Positions 35,284 through 43,250 of a DNA stretch of 64,000 nucleotides are shown here, one piece after another; the first letter of the stretch is position 1, and each line of letters opens with the position of its first letter. Made by a program: the position numbers and the translations under genes. A model generated the notes under the pieces. The model was not told where the DNA came from. It searched no databases and saw only the letters and a list, made by a program, of their open reading frames with translations. The DNA is from Siccirubricoccus phaeus (GTDB taxonomy: Bacteria; Pseudomonadota; Alphaproteobacteria; Acetobacterales; Acetobacteraceae), in NCBI RefSeq assembly GCF_008360935.1, contig NZ_SRXO01000008.1, positions 124,001 to 188,000 of the forward strand. The letters run 5' to 3'.

Positions 35284-36434
35284 GCCTCCTCCATCTCCCG
35301 CAGCGTCTCCTTGGCGATGCGCAGCGCGCTGTTGCCGGCGGGGATGCCGGCATAGGCGCTGACCGCCAGCAGCACCTCGGCGATCTCCTCCGGCGTCACG
35401 CCCGTATTCCGCGTGGCGCGGACATGCAAGCGGAACTCCTCATGGTGGCCGAGGGCGGCCAGCATGCCGAGGCAGAGCAGGCTGCGGTCCCGGTAGGAGA
35501 GGCCCGGCCGCGTCCAGACCCGGCCCCAGACGCCTTCCAGGATGTAGTCGCGGAAGGGGGCATCCAGCGCGGTGAGGTTGGCCTCGGAGCGGGCGACATG
35601 CGCCTCGCCCAGGATGCGCTTGCGCACCAGCATCCCGGCCTCCGCCGCCGCGGCGGGCAGGGCGGTGACCTCCTCCATATGGCCGAGCACGGCGCGGGTC
35701 ATCGCGCCTTCCTCCTCGAGATTCGGGATATGCGCGGCTTCCGGGATGATGACGAGCTTGCTGCCGGGAATGGCGGCCTGGATGGCGCGGGCGGCATCCG
35801 GCGTGGTGGAGGGGTCGCGGTCCCCGACCACGATGGTGGTGGGGCAGGAGAGCCTGCCCGTCAGCTCCTCTCCGGTCACGCCCTGCAGCGCGGCGGCGCA
35901 GCCCAGCCAGCCCACGGGGTCGGTGGTCAGCAGCATGCGCTTCAGGGCACGGGAGGAGGCGAGGGAGGTGTCCAGCACCCAGCGGGCGATGGTGGCATCG
36001 GCCACCGCCGCCATGCCGCCCGCGCGGACGGCATCCATCCGTTCCTGCCAGCCGGCGGGGCCGCCGAAGGAGAGGGCCGTGTCGCAGGGCAGCAGGGAGA
36101 GCGCGCGCTCCGGCGCCAGCGCCGCCATGCGCATGGCGATATGCCCGCCGATGGAAACGCCGCCGAGATGCGCCTGGCCGATGCCAAGCGCATCCAGCAG
36201 GGCGAGGCCGTCGCGGGCGAGCTGCTCCATGGTGTAGGGGCCGGGCGGGGCGTCGCTGAGGCCATGGCCGCGCATATCCATGCGAATGACGCGGAAACGC
36301 TTCGCCAGCGCCGCGGCCTGCGGGTCCCACATATGCAGATCGGTGCCGAGGGAATGCATGAGCAGCACGGGCGGGGCGCGTTCCGGCCCCTCCGCCGTGG
36401 CGTGGACGCAGACATCGCCGAGCTGGACGAACAT
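35280..36434 (-). CDS. pcaL: Fused 3-oxoadipate enol-lactonase / 4-carboxymuconolactone decarboxylase
   Basis: One 384-residue polypeptide carrying two successive pathway steps. Residues 1-255 are an alpha/beta hydrolase (PcaD): VLLMHSLGTDLHMWDP, MDMRGHGLSDAP, nucleophile in LGGVSIGGHIAMRMA, a late Asp in VVGDRDPSTTPD and His in IIPEAAHIPNLEEEG. Residues 270-384 are a carboxymuconolactone decarboxylase (PcaC): VWTRPGLSYRDRSLLCLGML, HHEEFRLHVRATRNTGVTPE. This PcaD-PcaC order is that of the fusion known as PcaL. First gene of the operon; a copy of the interspersed repeat lies just upstream. No pcaQ/pcaR regulator or pcaIJF genes are in the window. Confidence 0.93.
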   Translation of the reverse strand: MFVQLGDVCVHATAEGPERAPPVLLMHSLGTDLHMWDPQAAALAKRFRVIRMDMRGHGLSDAPPGPYTMEQLARDGLALLDALGIGQAHLGGVSIGGHIAMRMAALAPERALSLLPCDTALSFGGPAGWQERMDAVRAGGMAAVADATIARWVLDTSLASSRALKRMLLTTDPVGWLGCAAALQGVTGEELTGRLSCPTTIVVGDRDPSTTPDAARAIQAAIPGSKLVIIPEAAHIPNLEEEGAMTRAVLGHMEEVTALPAAAAEAGMLVRKRILGEAHVARSEANLTALDAPFRDYILEGVWGRVWTRPGLSYRDRSLLCLGMLAALGHHEEFRLHVRATRNTGVTPEEIAEVLLAVSAYAGIPAGNSALRIAKETLREMEEA

Positions 36435-36459
36435 GGGGCGCTTCCTCGTCTTCGTGGTG

Positions 36460-36628
36460 ATTGAGGGGGAGCTCTGCTCCCCCTCGAACTCCCCCTCGCC
36501 AAGGGCCGAAGGGCCCTTGGAACCCTTGAGTTCGGCGTCTCGACCGCCGGCTCCAGAACTCATGGTTTCCAAAGGCCCTTCGGCCTTTGGCGGAGGAGAG
36601 CCCGAGCGGGGGCAGCGCCCCCTCTCGG
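36460..36628 (-). repeat. Interspersed double-hairpin repeat, full copy B
   Basis: In reverse complement the order is the same as in copies C and D: a GAGGGGGAGC/GCTCCCCCTC-type end palindrome, then GCCAAAGGCCGAAGGGCCTTTGG, then AAACCATGAGTT, a ~25-base variable spacer, ACTCAAGGGTTCCAAGGGCC-CTTCGGCCCTTGGCG, and a second end palindrome. It fills the space between the pca operon and cobA, upstream of both. Confidence 0.85.
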
Positions 36629-36824
36629 CACCTGCGAGGGTCGCCCGGCACGCCAGGCCGGTCAACAGCCGGGCACAATTCCCTTGCCTCTCGGCTGGCC
36701 ATTGCCTAGGGCGTCGGCATCGGCGCCAGCAGGCCCGATGCGGGGGCAAGGCAAGGGCGTCTCTCCCGCCCGAGGTGACTCGAACCAGCGGGCCAAGGGC
36801 GGCCCGCGGCACGCGCGTGACAGC

Positions 36825-37607
36825 ATGACCTCTCGAACCGCGAGCGGCGCCGGCATGGCCGGCCGCGCCTTCCTGGTGGGCGCCGGCCCGGGCGATCCGG
36901 ACCTGCTGACGCTGAAGGCCGCCCGGCTGATCGGCGAGGCTGACGTCCTGCTGTTCGACAGCCTGGTGGGGCGGGAGATCCTCGCCCTGGCGAAACCCGG
37001 CGCGCGGCTGGTGGATGTCGGCAAGCGCTGCGGCCGGCCTTCGGCGCAGCAGGCGGCGATCAACCGGCTGATCGCCACCCATGCCCGGGCCGGTCGGATG
37101 GTGGTGCGGCTGAAGGGTGGCGACCCCTTCGTCTTCGGCCGCGGCGGCGAGGAGCTGGCCAGCCTGCGCGCGGCCGGCGTGGCGGTGGAGGTGGTGCCCG
37201 GCATCACCACGGCGCTGGCGGTCGGCGCCGCGCTGCAGGTGCCGCTGACGCATCGCGGCATGGCGCGCGGCCTGCACTTGCTCACCGCCCATACGCGGGA
37301 GGGCGAATTGCCGGCGCATGACTGGACGGCGCTGGCCCGGGGCGGGACGCTGGCCATCTATATGGGCGTGCGTACCTTGCCTTTGCTGGCGGCCCGGCTG
37401 CTGACCGCCGGCATGGCGCCGGAGACGCCGGCCATCGCCGTGCAATCCGTGACGCTGCCGGAGGAGCGCCGCATCCCCGGCACGCTGGCCGATATCGCCG
37501 ACCGGGTTGCGGCGGCGGGCGGGGAGGGGCCGACCCTGGTGCTGATCGGCGAGATCGCCGCCATGGCCCTGCCGGCTGCCGGGACATCCTGGGTGGCGGC
37601 CGCCTGA
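36825..37607 (+). CDS. cobA: Uroporphyrinogen-III C-methyltransferase (CobA/SUMT)
   Basis: It methylates uroporphyrinogen III at C2 and C7 with S-adenosylmethionine to give precorrin-2, the entry to cobalamin and siroheme. 260 residues: FLVGAGPGDPDLLTLKAARL, LLFDSLVGREIL, VDVGKRCGRPSAQQ, RLKGGDPFVFGRGGEEL (the SUMT signature), VVPGITTALAVGAALQVPLT, and a final PTLVLIGEIAAM. ATG 36825 is chosen; 36855 (MAGRAF) is close to the domain start. No cobalamin riboswitch was recognised upstream. It stands alone between the pca and TRAP operons. Confidence 0.94.
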   Translation: MTSRTASGAGMAGRAFLVGAGPGDPDLLTLKAARLIGEADVLLFDSLVGREILALAKPGARLVDVGKRCGRPSAQQAAINRLIATHARAGRMVVRLKGGDPFVFGRGGEELASLRAAGVAVEVVPGITTALAVGAALQVPLTHRGMARGLHLLTAHTREGELPAHDWTALARGGTLAIYMGVRTLPLLAARLLTAGMAPETPAIAVQSVTLPEERRIPGTLADIADRVAAAGGEGPTLVLIGEIAAMALPAAGTSWVAAA

Positions 37608-37718
37608 GACAGGCGGCAGGCGGCGCCGCGCCCCGGCCGAACGGCCCTGATCGCGGCCTGCGCGCTGCCGTCCACCAATCCTGCGCGCGCGGCCGTCCGG
37701 CCCTTCGGGCTGCCGGTA

Positions 37719-39044
37719 TCAGCCCAGCAGCCGCACCAGCCACAGGCTCAGCCCCGGAAACAGCACGCACAGCCCCAGCCGCAGCAGATCCATCGCCAGG
37801 AAGGGCAGCACCCCGCGATAGGTGCGGGCGATCGGCACGTCCCGTGCGAGCGAGCTCACCACGAAGACGTTCAGCCCGATGGGCGGCGCCGTCAGCCCGA
37901 TGCCGACCACGATCAGCACCAGGATGCCGAACCAGATCGCGGTCGGCTCCGCCCCGCCCAGGCCGAAATCCAGCGCCGTTACCACCGGGAAGAAGATCGG
38001 CAGGGTGAGCAGGATCATCGCCAGCTCATCCATCACCGCGCCCAGCAGGATATAGGCCAGCAGCAGCAGCCCCAGCACCCCATAGGGGGGGAAGCCCTGC
38101 TCGCCGATCCACATGGCCAGCAGCTCCGGCGCCGAGGTCAGGGCGAGGAAGGCGTTGAACACCTCGGCGCCGAGCAGGATGACGAAGATCATCGCCGTGG
38201 TCTCGGCGGTGGCAAGCAGCGCCGAGACCACCTCGCGCCGTCCCAGGGTGCGGCGGGCCAGCCCGACCGCCAAGGTGGCGATGCAGCCGATGGCGGCGCT
38301 TTCGGTGGGGGTGAAGACGCCGCCATAGATGCCGCCCACCACCACCAGGGCGATCAGCAGCACGGGGATGACGTTGCGCATCGCCTGCCGCTTCTCCGGC
38401 CCGGTGGACCGCGCCGCCGGTGGCACCAAGGCGGGCCGCGCCCGCACCAGCAGGAAGATGGCGAGGATGTAGAACAGCGCCGCCAGCACGCCCGGGATCA
38501 GCGCCGCCATGAAGAGCTTGGCGATGTTCTGTTCCGTGCTGATGGCATAGACCACCAGGATGACCGAGGGCGGGATGAGGATGCCGAGCGTGCCACCCAC
38601 CGCGATGGTGCCGGTGGCGAGGCCTGGGTCGTAGCCATAGCGCCGCAGCTCCGGCAGGGCGGCGCGGCCGAAGGTGGCGGTGGTGGCGACCGAGGAGCCG
38701 CAGACCGCGCCGAAGGCGGCGCAGGCGCCGATGACGCTCATCGCCATGCCGCCACGATGATGGCCGACCAGGGCATTGGCGGCGGCGAAGAGGTCCCGCG
38801 CCAGCCCGCCCCGCTCCGCCAGCGCGCCCATCAGGATGAAGAGCGGGATGACCGAGAGGGTGTAATTGGCGAAGAGATGCCAGGGCGTGGTCTTCAGGTA
38901 GTTCAGCAGCACCGCGGCATCGACGATCCAGACATAGCCGCCGGCGCCCACCAGCAGCATGGCGAGGCCGACCGGGCAGCGCAGCGCGATCAGCGCCAGC
39001 AAGGCGGCGAAGCCGAGCGCGGCCTGGAGGAATTCCGGCGCCAT
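37719..39044 (-). CDS. TRAP transporter large permease (DctM)
   Basis: A 441-residue membrane protein with about 12 helices. It carries TRAP large-subunit motifs: SVIPLFILMGALAERGGLAR, HHRGGMAMSVIGACAAFGAV, CGSSVATTATFGRAALPELR, GTLGILIPPSVILVVYAI and GLTAPPIGLNVFVVSSLA. Sodium-driven uptake of an organic acid. Start ATG 39044, which shares a base with the DctQ stop. Last gene of dgoK-DctP-DctQ-DctM. Confidence 0.95.
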   Translation of the reverse strand: MAPEFLQAALGFAALLALIALRCPVGLAMLLVGAGGYVWIVDAAVLLNYLKTTPWHLFANYTLSVIPLFILMGALAERGGLARDLFAAANALVGHHRGGMAMSVIGACAAFGAVCGSSVATTATFGRAALPELRRYGYDPGLATGTIAVGGTLGILIPPSVILVVYAISTEQNIAKLFMAALIPGVLAALFYILAIFLLVRARPALVPPAARSTGPEKRQAMRNVIPVLLIALVVVGGIYGGVFTPTESAAIGCIATLAVGLARRTLGRREVVSALLATAETTAMIFVILLGAEVFNAFLALTSAPELLAMWIGEQGFPPYGVLGLLLLAYILLGAVMDELAMILLTLPIFFPVVTALDFGLGGAEPTAIWFGILVLIVVGIGLTAPPIGLNVFVVSSLARDVPIARTYRGVLPFLAMDLLRLGLCVLFPGLSLWLVRLLG

Positions 39045-39535
39045 CAGCCGCGCCCCCGCAGCAGGCGCCAGGCCCAGTACGCCGCCGCCAGGGCCGTCGC
39101 CGCGAAGCAGAGCCCGCCGAGGCCGATGGCCCACCAGGTGGGCAGGCCGAGCACCATGGTGGTGGTGCCGCTCGCCAGGGTTTCCCGCGCGCCGACCAGC
39201 AGCCGCTCCGCCAGCACCGTCGCCGCCGCCAGCCAGACCAGGGTCCAGAAGGCGTCCACCAGGGCGTTCACCCGGGGCGGGAGCCAGGTGGTGAAGGTGT
39301 CCACCAGGATATTGCTGCGCGTCAGCGTGCCCCGGGCGAGGAAGCCCATCACCGCCAGGCCGGAGCCGAGCGAGACCAGCTCGAAATCCCCAGGAATGGG
39401 CTGCGACGTGGCCCAGCGCTGCAGCACGGACCAGGTGGAGACCAAGGCGGTGGCCAGCAGCACGGCGCCGCCCGCCAGGGCCAGCGCGCTGCCGAGCCGC
39501 GCGACCGGGCCGCGCGGCGGGGCTTGCTCCTCCAT
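39044..39535 (-). CDS. TRAP transporter small permease (DctQ)
   Basis: A 163-residue protein with four hydrophobic helices (about 15-35, 50-70, 90-110, 130-150), typical of DctQ: ALVSTWSVLQRWATSQPIPG, FELVSLGSGLAVMGFLARG, NILVDTFTTWLPPRVNALVD. ATG 39535 (MEEQAPP); the frame extends further upstream without coding character. Between DctP (10 bases) and DctM (overlap). Confidence 0.9.
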   Translation of the reverse strand: MEEQAPPRGPVARLGSALALAGGAVLLATALVSTWSVLQRWATSQPIPGDFELVSLGSGLAVMGFLARGTLTRSNILVDTFTTWLPPRVNALVDAFWTLVWLAAATVLAERLLVGARETLASGTTTMVLGLPTWWAIGLGGLCFAATALAAAYWAWRLLRGRG

Positions 39536-39545
39536 GCGCCGCCCT

Positions 39546-40583
39546 TCAGCCGATGCCGGCGCCGTGCTTCGCCACCAGCGCCCGCGCCTGCTCCAGCAGC
39601 GCCGCGCCGTCCAGGCCGCGTTCGCGGGTTTGCGCCAGCCAATTCTCCACCACGGGCTTCGTCGCCTCCACCCAGCGGGCCTTCTCGGCCTCCGTGATGA
39701 CGGTGATCTGATTGCCGCGGCGGCGGGCCTCCGCCTCCACCACCGGGTTGCGCTCATCCCAGGGCACGGCGGCCATGCGGGCGGCGGCGGCGCCGCTGTT
39801 GGCGTCCAGCACGGCGCGCAGCTCGGGCGCCAGCTCCGCGTACTTCGCCTTGTTCATCGCCAGGATGAAGGTGGCGATGTAGAGCGTCGGGCTGCCGGGG
39901 ATCTCGGTGTGGAACTTCACCATCTCCTGCAGGCGGATGGAGGGCACCACCTCCCACGGCACCACGGCGCCGTCGATGACGCCCTGGCTCAGCGCCTCCG
40001 GCACCTGTGGCACCGGCATGCCCACGGGCGCGGCGCCGAGGGCGCGCAGCGCCTCGCCATTCAGCCGGGAGGGGAAGCGCAGCTTCAGGCCGCGCAGATC
40101 CTCCATCACCTTCACCTCGCGGCGGGCGTGGATCAGCCCCTCGCCATGGCCCCAGACGCAGAGCGGGTGCACCTCGCGGAATTCCTCGCGGAGCTGCGCC
40201 TCGGCGAATTCCTGCACCGCCAGACAGTTCACGATGGCCTTCTTGTGGGAGACGAAGGGCAGCTCGAACACCTCGATGCGCGGGAAGCGGCCGGGGGTGT
40301 TGCCGGGCAGGGTCCAGATGATGTCGGCCACGCCGTCCCGTGCCTGGTCGAAAAGCTGGGGCGGGGCGCCGCCGAGTTGCATGGCGGGGAAGATCTGGAT
40401 GCGCAGGCGGTTATTGCTTTCGCGCGCGACCTTCTGCGCCCAGGGCTGCAGGAAGAAGCGGTGGACGTTGGACACCGCGGGCAGGAAATGGTGCAGGCGC
40501 AGCGTCACCTCCTGCGCCGCGGCGCCGCGGCCGAGGAGCAGGGCAGGGGCGGCAAGCAGGGCAAGCTGGCGGCGGGTAGGCAT
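39546..40583 (-). CDS. TRAP transporter solute-binding protein (DctP)
   Basis: A 345-residue periplasmic protein with a signal peptide (PTRRQLALLAAPALLLGRGA, cleavage after AAA). DctP features: VTLRLHHFLPAVSNVHRFF, RLRIQIFPAMQLGGAPPQLF, DLRGLKLRFPSRLNGEALRA (the Arg that binds the carboxylate), LGAAPVGMPVPQVPEALSQG, and IDGAVVPWEVVPSIRL. Ligand unknown, but the company of dgoK suggests a sugar acid. The gene is preceded by interspersed repeat C, which separates it from dgoK. Confidence 0.95.
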   Translation of the reverse strand: MPTRRQLALLAAPALLLGRGAAAQEVTLRLHHFLPAVSNVHRFFLQPWAQKVARESNNRLRIQIFPAMQLGGAPPQLFDQARDGVADIIWTLPGNTPGRFPRIEVFELPFVSHKKAIVNCLAVQEFAEAQLREEFREVHPLCVWGHGEGLIHARREVKVMEDLRGLKLRFPSRLNGEALRALGAAPVGMPVPQVPEALSQGVIDGAVVPWEVVPSIRLQEMVKFHTEIPGSPTLYIATFILAMNKAKYAELAPELRAVLDANSGAAAARMAAVPWDERNPVVEAEARRRGNQITVITEAEKARWVEATKPVVENWLAQTRERGLDGAALLEQARALVAKHGAGIG

Positions 40584-40658
40584 AGGCGTTTCCCCGGTTC
40601 TGGGTTGTGGGGCGGTGGTTTCACCCGAAATGGGGATGGATGCCAGATGTTTCGCCGA

Positions 40659-40823
40659 CCGAGGGAGGCTCTGCCTCCCTCGGGCTCCCTCCGCCAAAGG
40701 CCGCAGGGCCTTTGGAAACCATGAGTTTTGCGCTTCGACCGTCGGGTCCAGACTCAAGGGTTCCAAGGGCCCTTCGGCCTTTGGCGGGTGGGGGTTTAGG
40801 AGAGGGCAGAGCCCTCCCTCAAC
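40659..40823 (+). repeat. Interspersed double-hairpin repeat, full copy C
   Basis: End palindrome GAGGGAGGCTCTGCCTCCCTC, hairpin GCCAAAGGCCGCAGGGCCTTTGG, the constant AAACCATGAGTTTT, a variable spacer, ACTCAAGGGTTCCAAGGGCC-CTTCGGCCTTTGGCGGGTGG, and an end palindrome GAGGGCAGAGCCCTC. The right end encodes the last residues of dgoK on the other strand. Orientation is the same as D and opposite to B. Confidence 0.85.
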
Positions 40824-41683
40824 ACTGCGATTGAATGGAGCCCCCGCGCCGCCAGATCCACGTCGTCCAGCCTCCAGGCAAGCCCGTATTCCTCGAAGGC
40901 CAGCGCATAGGCTTTCGTCAGCGCTTCCGCCCCCGCCAGCAGCACGGTCCCCGCAGGCTGCACCGCACCGATCTCGTGCCCGATGAGCAGGCCGGAGAGG
41001 TACGACGCCGTCTCCGCCGCCGAAAGCTCCCCCATCAGCCCCAGCCCGCGCGTGCCGAAGAGGTGGTGCAGCAGCCCGCCCGCCTCCCTGGCCCGCCTTA
41101 CGCCCCGGCGGAAGGCGGCGGCATCGGTCGGCCCCGCCCCCGCCATGCGGCCGAGGATGCTGTGCGCCAGCAGCACTGCCCGCACCTCGCCCGTCATCTG
41201 GGTAGCGAAGCGGCTGATCCGCCCCCCTTCCAGCCAGGCCCATTTGCTGTGGGTGCCGGGCAGGCAGGCCAGCGCCGGCGCCTCGCCCAGCGCCGCCAGC
41301 AGGCCGATCAGCTTGGTCTCCTCCCCCCGCATCACATCCGGCACCCCGCCCGCATCCCGCGCCTCCAGCCCGGGCACCAGCCACAGCTCGGCGCGTTCAT
41401 GCGGGATGCGGGTGAGGCAGGCGGCGATCTCCGCCGGTCCGGCGGGGCAGGGCAGGTAGGGCGCTTCCACCCAGCCCTGCCGGCTGCCCACCATGCCGCA
41501 GAGCAGCACCTGGCTCTCCCCCTGGGCGAGCCAGGGCCCGATCGCCGCCTCCAGCGCCGCAGGGAAGCCGCCGGCGGGAATGGTGAGGATGCCCGCCTCC
41601 CGCTCGATGCGGCCGAGGATCGTGCCGTCGGCGGCCAGCCGGTAGGCGCGGAGGGAGGTGGTGCCCCAATCTATGCCGATCAT
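40796..41683 (-). CDS. dgoK: 2-dehydro-3-deoxygalactonokinase
   Basis: It phosphorylates 2-keto-3-deoxygalactonate in the De Ley-Doudoroff (galactonate) route. 295 residues with the DgoK pattern: IGIDWGTTSLRAYRLAADG, LCGMVGSRQGWVEAPYLPCP, GEETKLIGLLAALGEAPALA, LPGTHSKWAWLEGGRI and LLIGHEIGAVQ. The aldolase (dgoA) that usually follows is not in the window. The C-terminus (LREGSALS) is encoded inside repeat C. Downstream is the TRAP operon, a plausible uptake system for the sugar acid. Confidence 0.92.
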   Translation of the reverse strand: MIGIDWGTTSLRAYRLAADGTILGRIEREAGILTIPAGGFPAALEAAIGPWLAQGESQVLLCGMVGSRQGWVEAPYLPCPAGPAEIAACLTRIPHERAELWLVPGLEARDAGGVPDVMRGEETKLIGLLAALGEAPALACLPGTHSKWAWLEGGRISRFATQMTGEVRAVLLAHSILGRMAGAGPTDAAAFRRGVRRAREAGGLLHHLFGTRGLGLMGELSAAETASYLSGLLIGHEIGAVQPAGTVLLAGAEALTKAYALAFEEYGLAWRLDDVDLAARGLHSIAVLREGSALS

Positions 41684-41838
41684 GCCGCATGGGTAGCAGG
41701 GCGGGCCGGCGGGCGCAGCCTTCCTGCCCCTCGGCGGGAATTCGGCGGGGTTTGACTCCGATCAAGTCCGCGGGCCCCGGCTGTGGGCAGACTGCCCGGC
41801 ATGCGTCACGCGGGCGCCATTGGGTGAGAGGACAGGCG

Positions 41839-42681
41839 ATGTCGTTCAAGGACCTTCTGGTGCATCTGGACGGGACGGACCGTTCCGCGGAACGGCTGCG
41901 GCTGGCGGCGAGCCTGGCGCGGCAGCACGGCGCGCACCTGACCGGACTGTTCGTCGTGGATGCCATGCTGCCGGCGCTGGCCGCCGCCGATGCCAGCGGC
42001 GCGGCGGCGGCGGCGCTGATCGACACGCTGCGGAGCGAGGAGCTGGCAGCGGCGGCAAAGGCCGAAGCCGCCTTCCGCGAATGCCTGCGGCGGGAGGACC
42101 TGCCGGGCGAGTGGCGCCAGGCGGAGGGCAGCACGGCTGAGGTGGTGACCTGCCATGCCCGCTATGCCGATCTCACCATCCTCGGCCAGGAAAGCCCGGA
42201 TGGCGTGCCCCCGGGCGCCGGCGTGGTGATCGAGCAGGTGCTGTTCGGCGCCGGTCGGCCGGTCCTCGTCGTGCCCTATGCCGGGCGGTTCGAAAGCTGC
42301 GGCCGGCGCATCCTGCTGGGCTGGAATGCCAGCCGGGAAGCGGCCCGGGCGGTGCAGGATGCGCTGCCCTTCCTGGCCAAGGCCGCCAGCGCCACCGTGC
42401 TGGTGGTGAACCCGGAGGACTCGCCGGGCAGCCATGGCGAGGAGCCGGGCGCCGACATCGCGCGCTACCTCTCGCGCCACGGCGTGACGGTGGAGGTGGA
42501 GCGCATCGCCGGCGCCGATATCTCGGTGGGCGACATCCTGCTGAACCGGATGGCGGAGCTGGATGTCGATCTGCTGGTCATCGGCGGCTACGGCCATTCG
42601 CGGCTGCGCGAATGGGCGCTGGGCGGGGTGACCCGCCAATTGCTGGGGGCGATGACGCTGCCCGTGCTGCTTTCCCACTGA
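41839..42681 (+). CDS. Universal stress protein, tandem domains
   Basis: A 280-residue cytosolic protein made of two UspA-like domains. Domain 1 (MSFKDLLVHLDGTDRSAERL to about 150) has a degenerate nucleotide loop. Domain 2 (RRILLGWNASREAARAVQDA to the end) carries the ATP-binding type motif LVIGGYGHSRLREWALGG. Typical of tandem Usp proteins in this lineage. Start ATG 41839 behind GAGAGGACAGG. Followed after 76 bases by the phasin-like gene. Confidence 0.93.
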   Translation: MSFKDLLVHLDGTDRSAERLRLAASLARQHGAHLTGLFVVDAMLPALAAADASGAAAAALIDTLRSEELAAAAKAEAAFRECLRREDLPGEWRQAEGSTAEVVTCHARYADLTILGQESPDGVPPGAGVVIEQVLFGAGRPVLVVPYAGRFESCGRRILLGWNASREAARAVQDALPFLAKAASATVLVVNPEDSPGSHGEEPGADIARYLSRHGVTVEVERIAGADISVGDILLNRMAELDVDLLVIGGYGHSRLREWALGGVTRQLLGAMTLPVLLSH

Positions 42682-42757
42682 AGCCTGCCCCCTGAAGGCC
42701 GCCGGCGCCGCCGGCCGGGCAGCCCGGTCCACCAACGAAGAGAGGAGAACCAGATCC

Positions 42758-43138
42758 ATGAGCGCATCCGCATCCGGCACGCCTCCCACCCCGCCCCGGG
42801 CCGTGGCCGCCCCGCAGGTTGCCCCCCCGCAGGTCGTCCCCTCGCCACCCTCCTCCCCCGCAGCGAAGGCGGCGCGGCATGAGGCGGCGGAGACGGCCGC
42901 CGCCTGGCCCTTCCTGCCGCCCTTCGCCGGCGTCGGCCGCGCCACGGCGCAGCCCTTCATGGACCTCTCCGCCCTGATGGTGCGGGAGACGGAGCGGCTG
43001 GTGGAGCAGCAGCTCCAGCTCTGCCGCAGCAGCTATGATGGCTGGCTGCGCCAAATGCGGGCCATGAACGATTCCGCGCTGCACCAATGGGCCAGCGCGG
43101 CACAGCATCTGGCCTCGGCGCTGCACGGACCGCGCTGA
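42758..43138 (+). CDS. Small protein, possibly phasin-like
   Basis: A 126-residue protein with a Pro/Ala-rich disordered N-terminal half (residues 1-48) and a helical C-terminal half (LSALMVRETERLVEQQLQLC, GWLRQMRAMNDSALHQWAS). That amphipathic helix, with aromatic and Gln/Glu repeats, recalls the phasin family that coats polyhydroxyalkanoate granules, but it is short and lacks a full phasin domain. The adjacent Usp gene fits a stress or storage context. Strong ribosome site (AGAGAGGAG). Confidence 0.65.
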   Translation: MSASASGTPPTPPRAVAAPQVAPPQVVPSPPSSPAAKAARHEAAETAAAWPFLPPFAGVGRATAQPFMDLSALMVRETERLVEQQLQLCRSSYDGWLRQMRAMNDSALHQWASAAQHLASALHGPR

Positions 43139-43250
43139 GCCGGACGGCCGGCCAGGGCGGGGCCTGCGGGACCGCCCAGGCCGGGCCTGCGATCCCCTCG
43201 ACAGGCGGCGCGCCGCGGCGGAGACTTCCCGCAGGGAGGAACCCCGCACA

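Noticed and set aside
36629-36824. Possible cobalamin riboswitch ahead of cobA.
   Set aside because: I do not see the B12 box or the characteristic conserved core; the region is filled by repeat B and GC-rich sequence.
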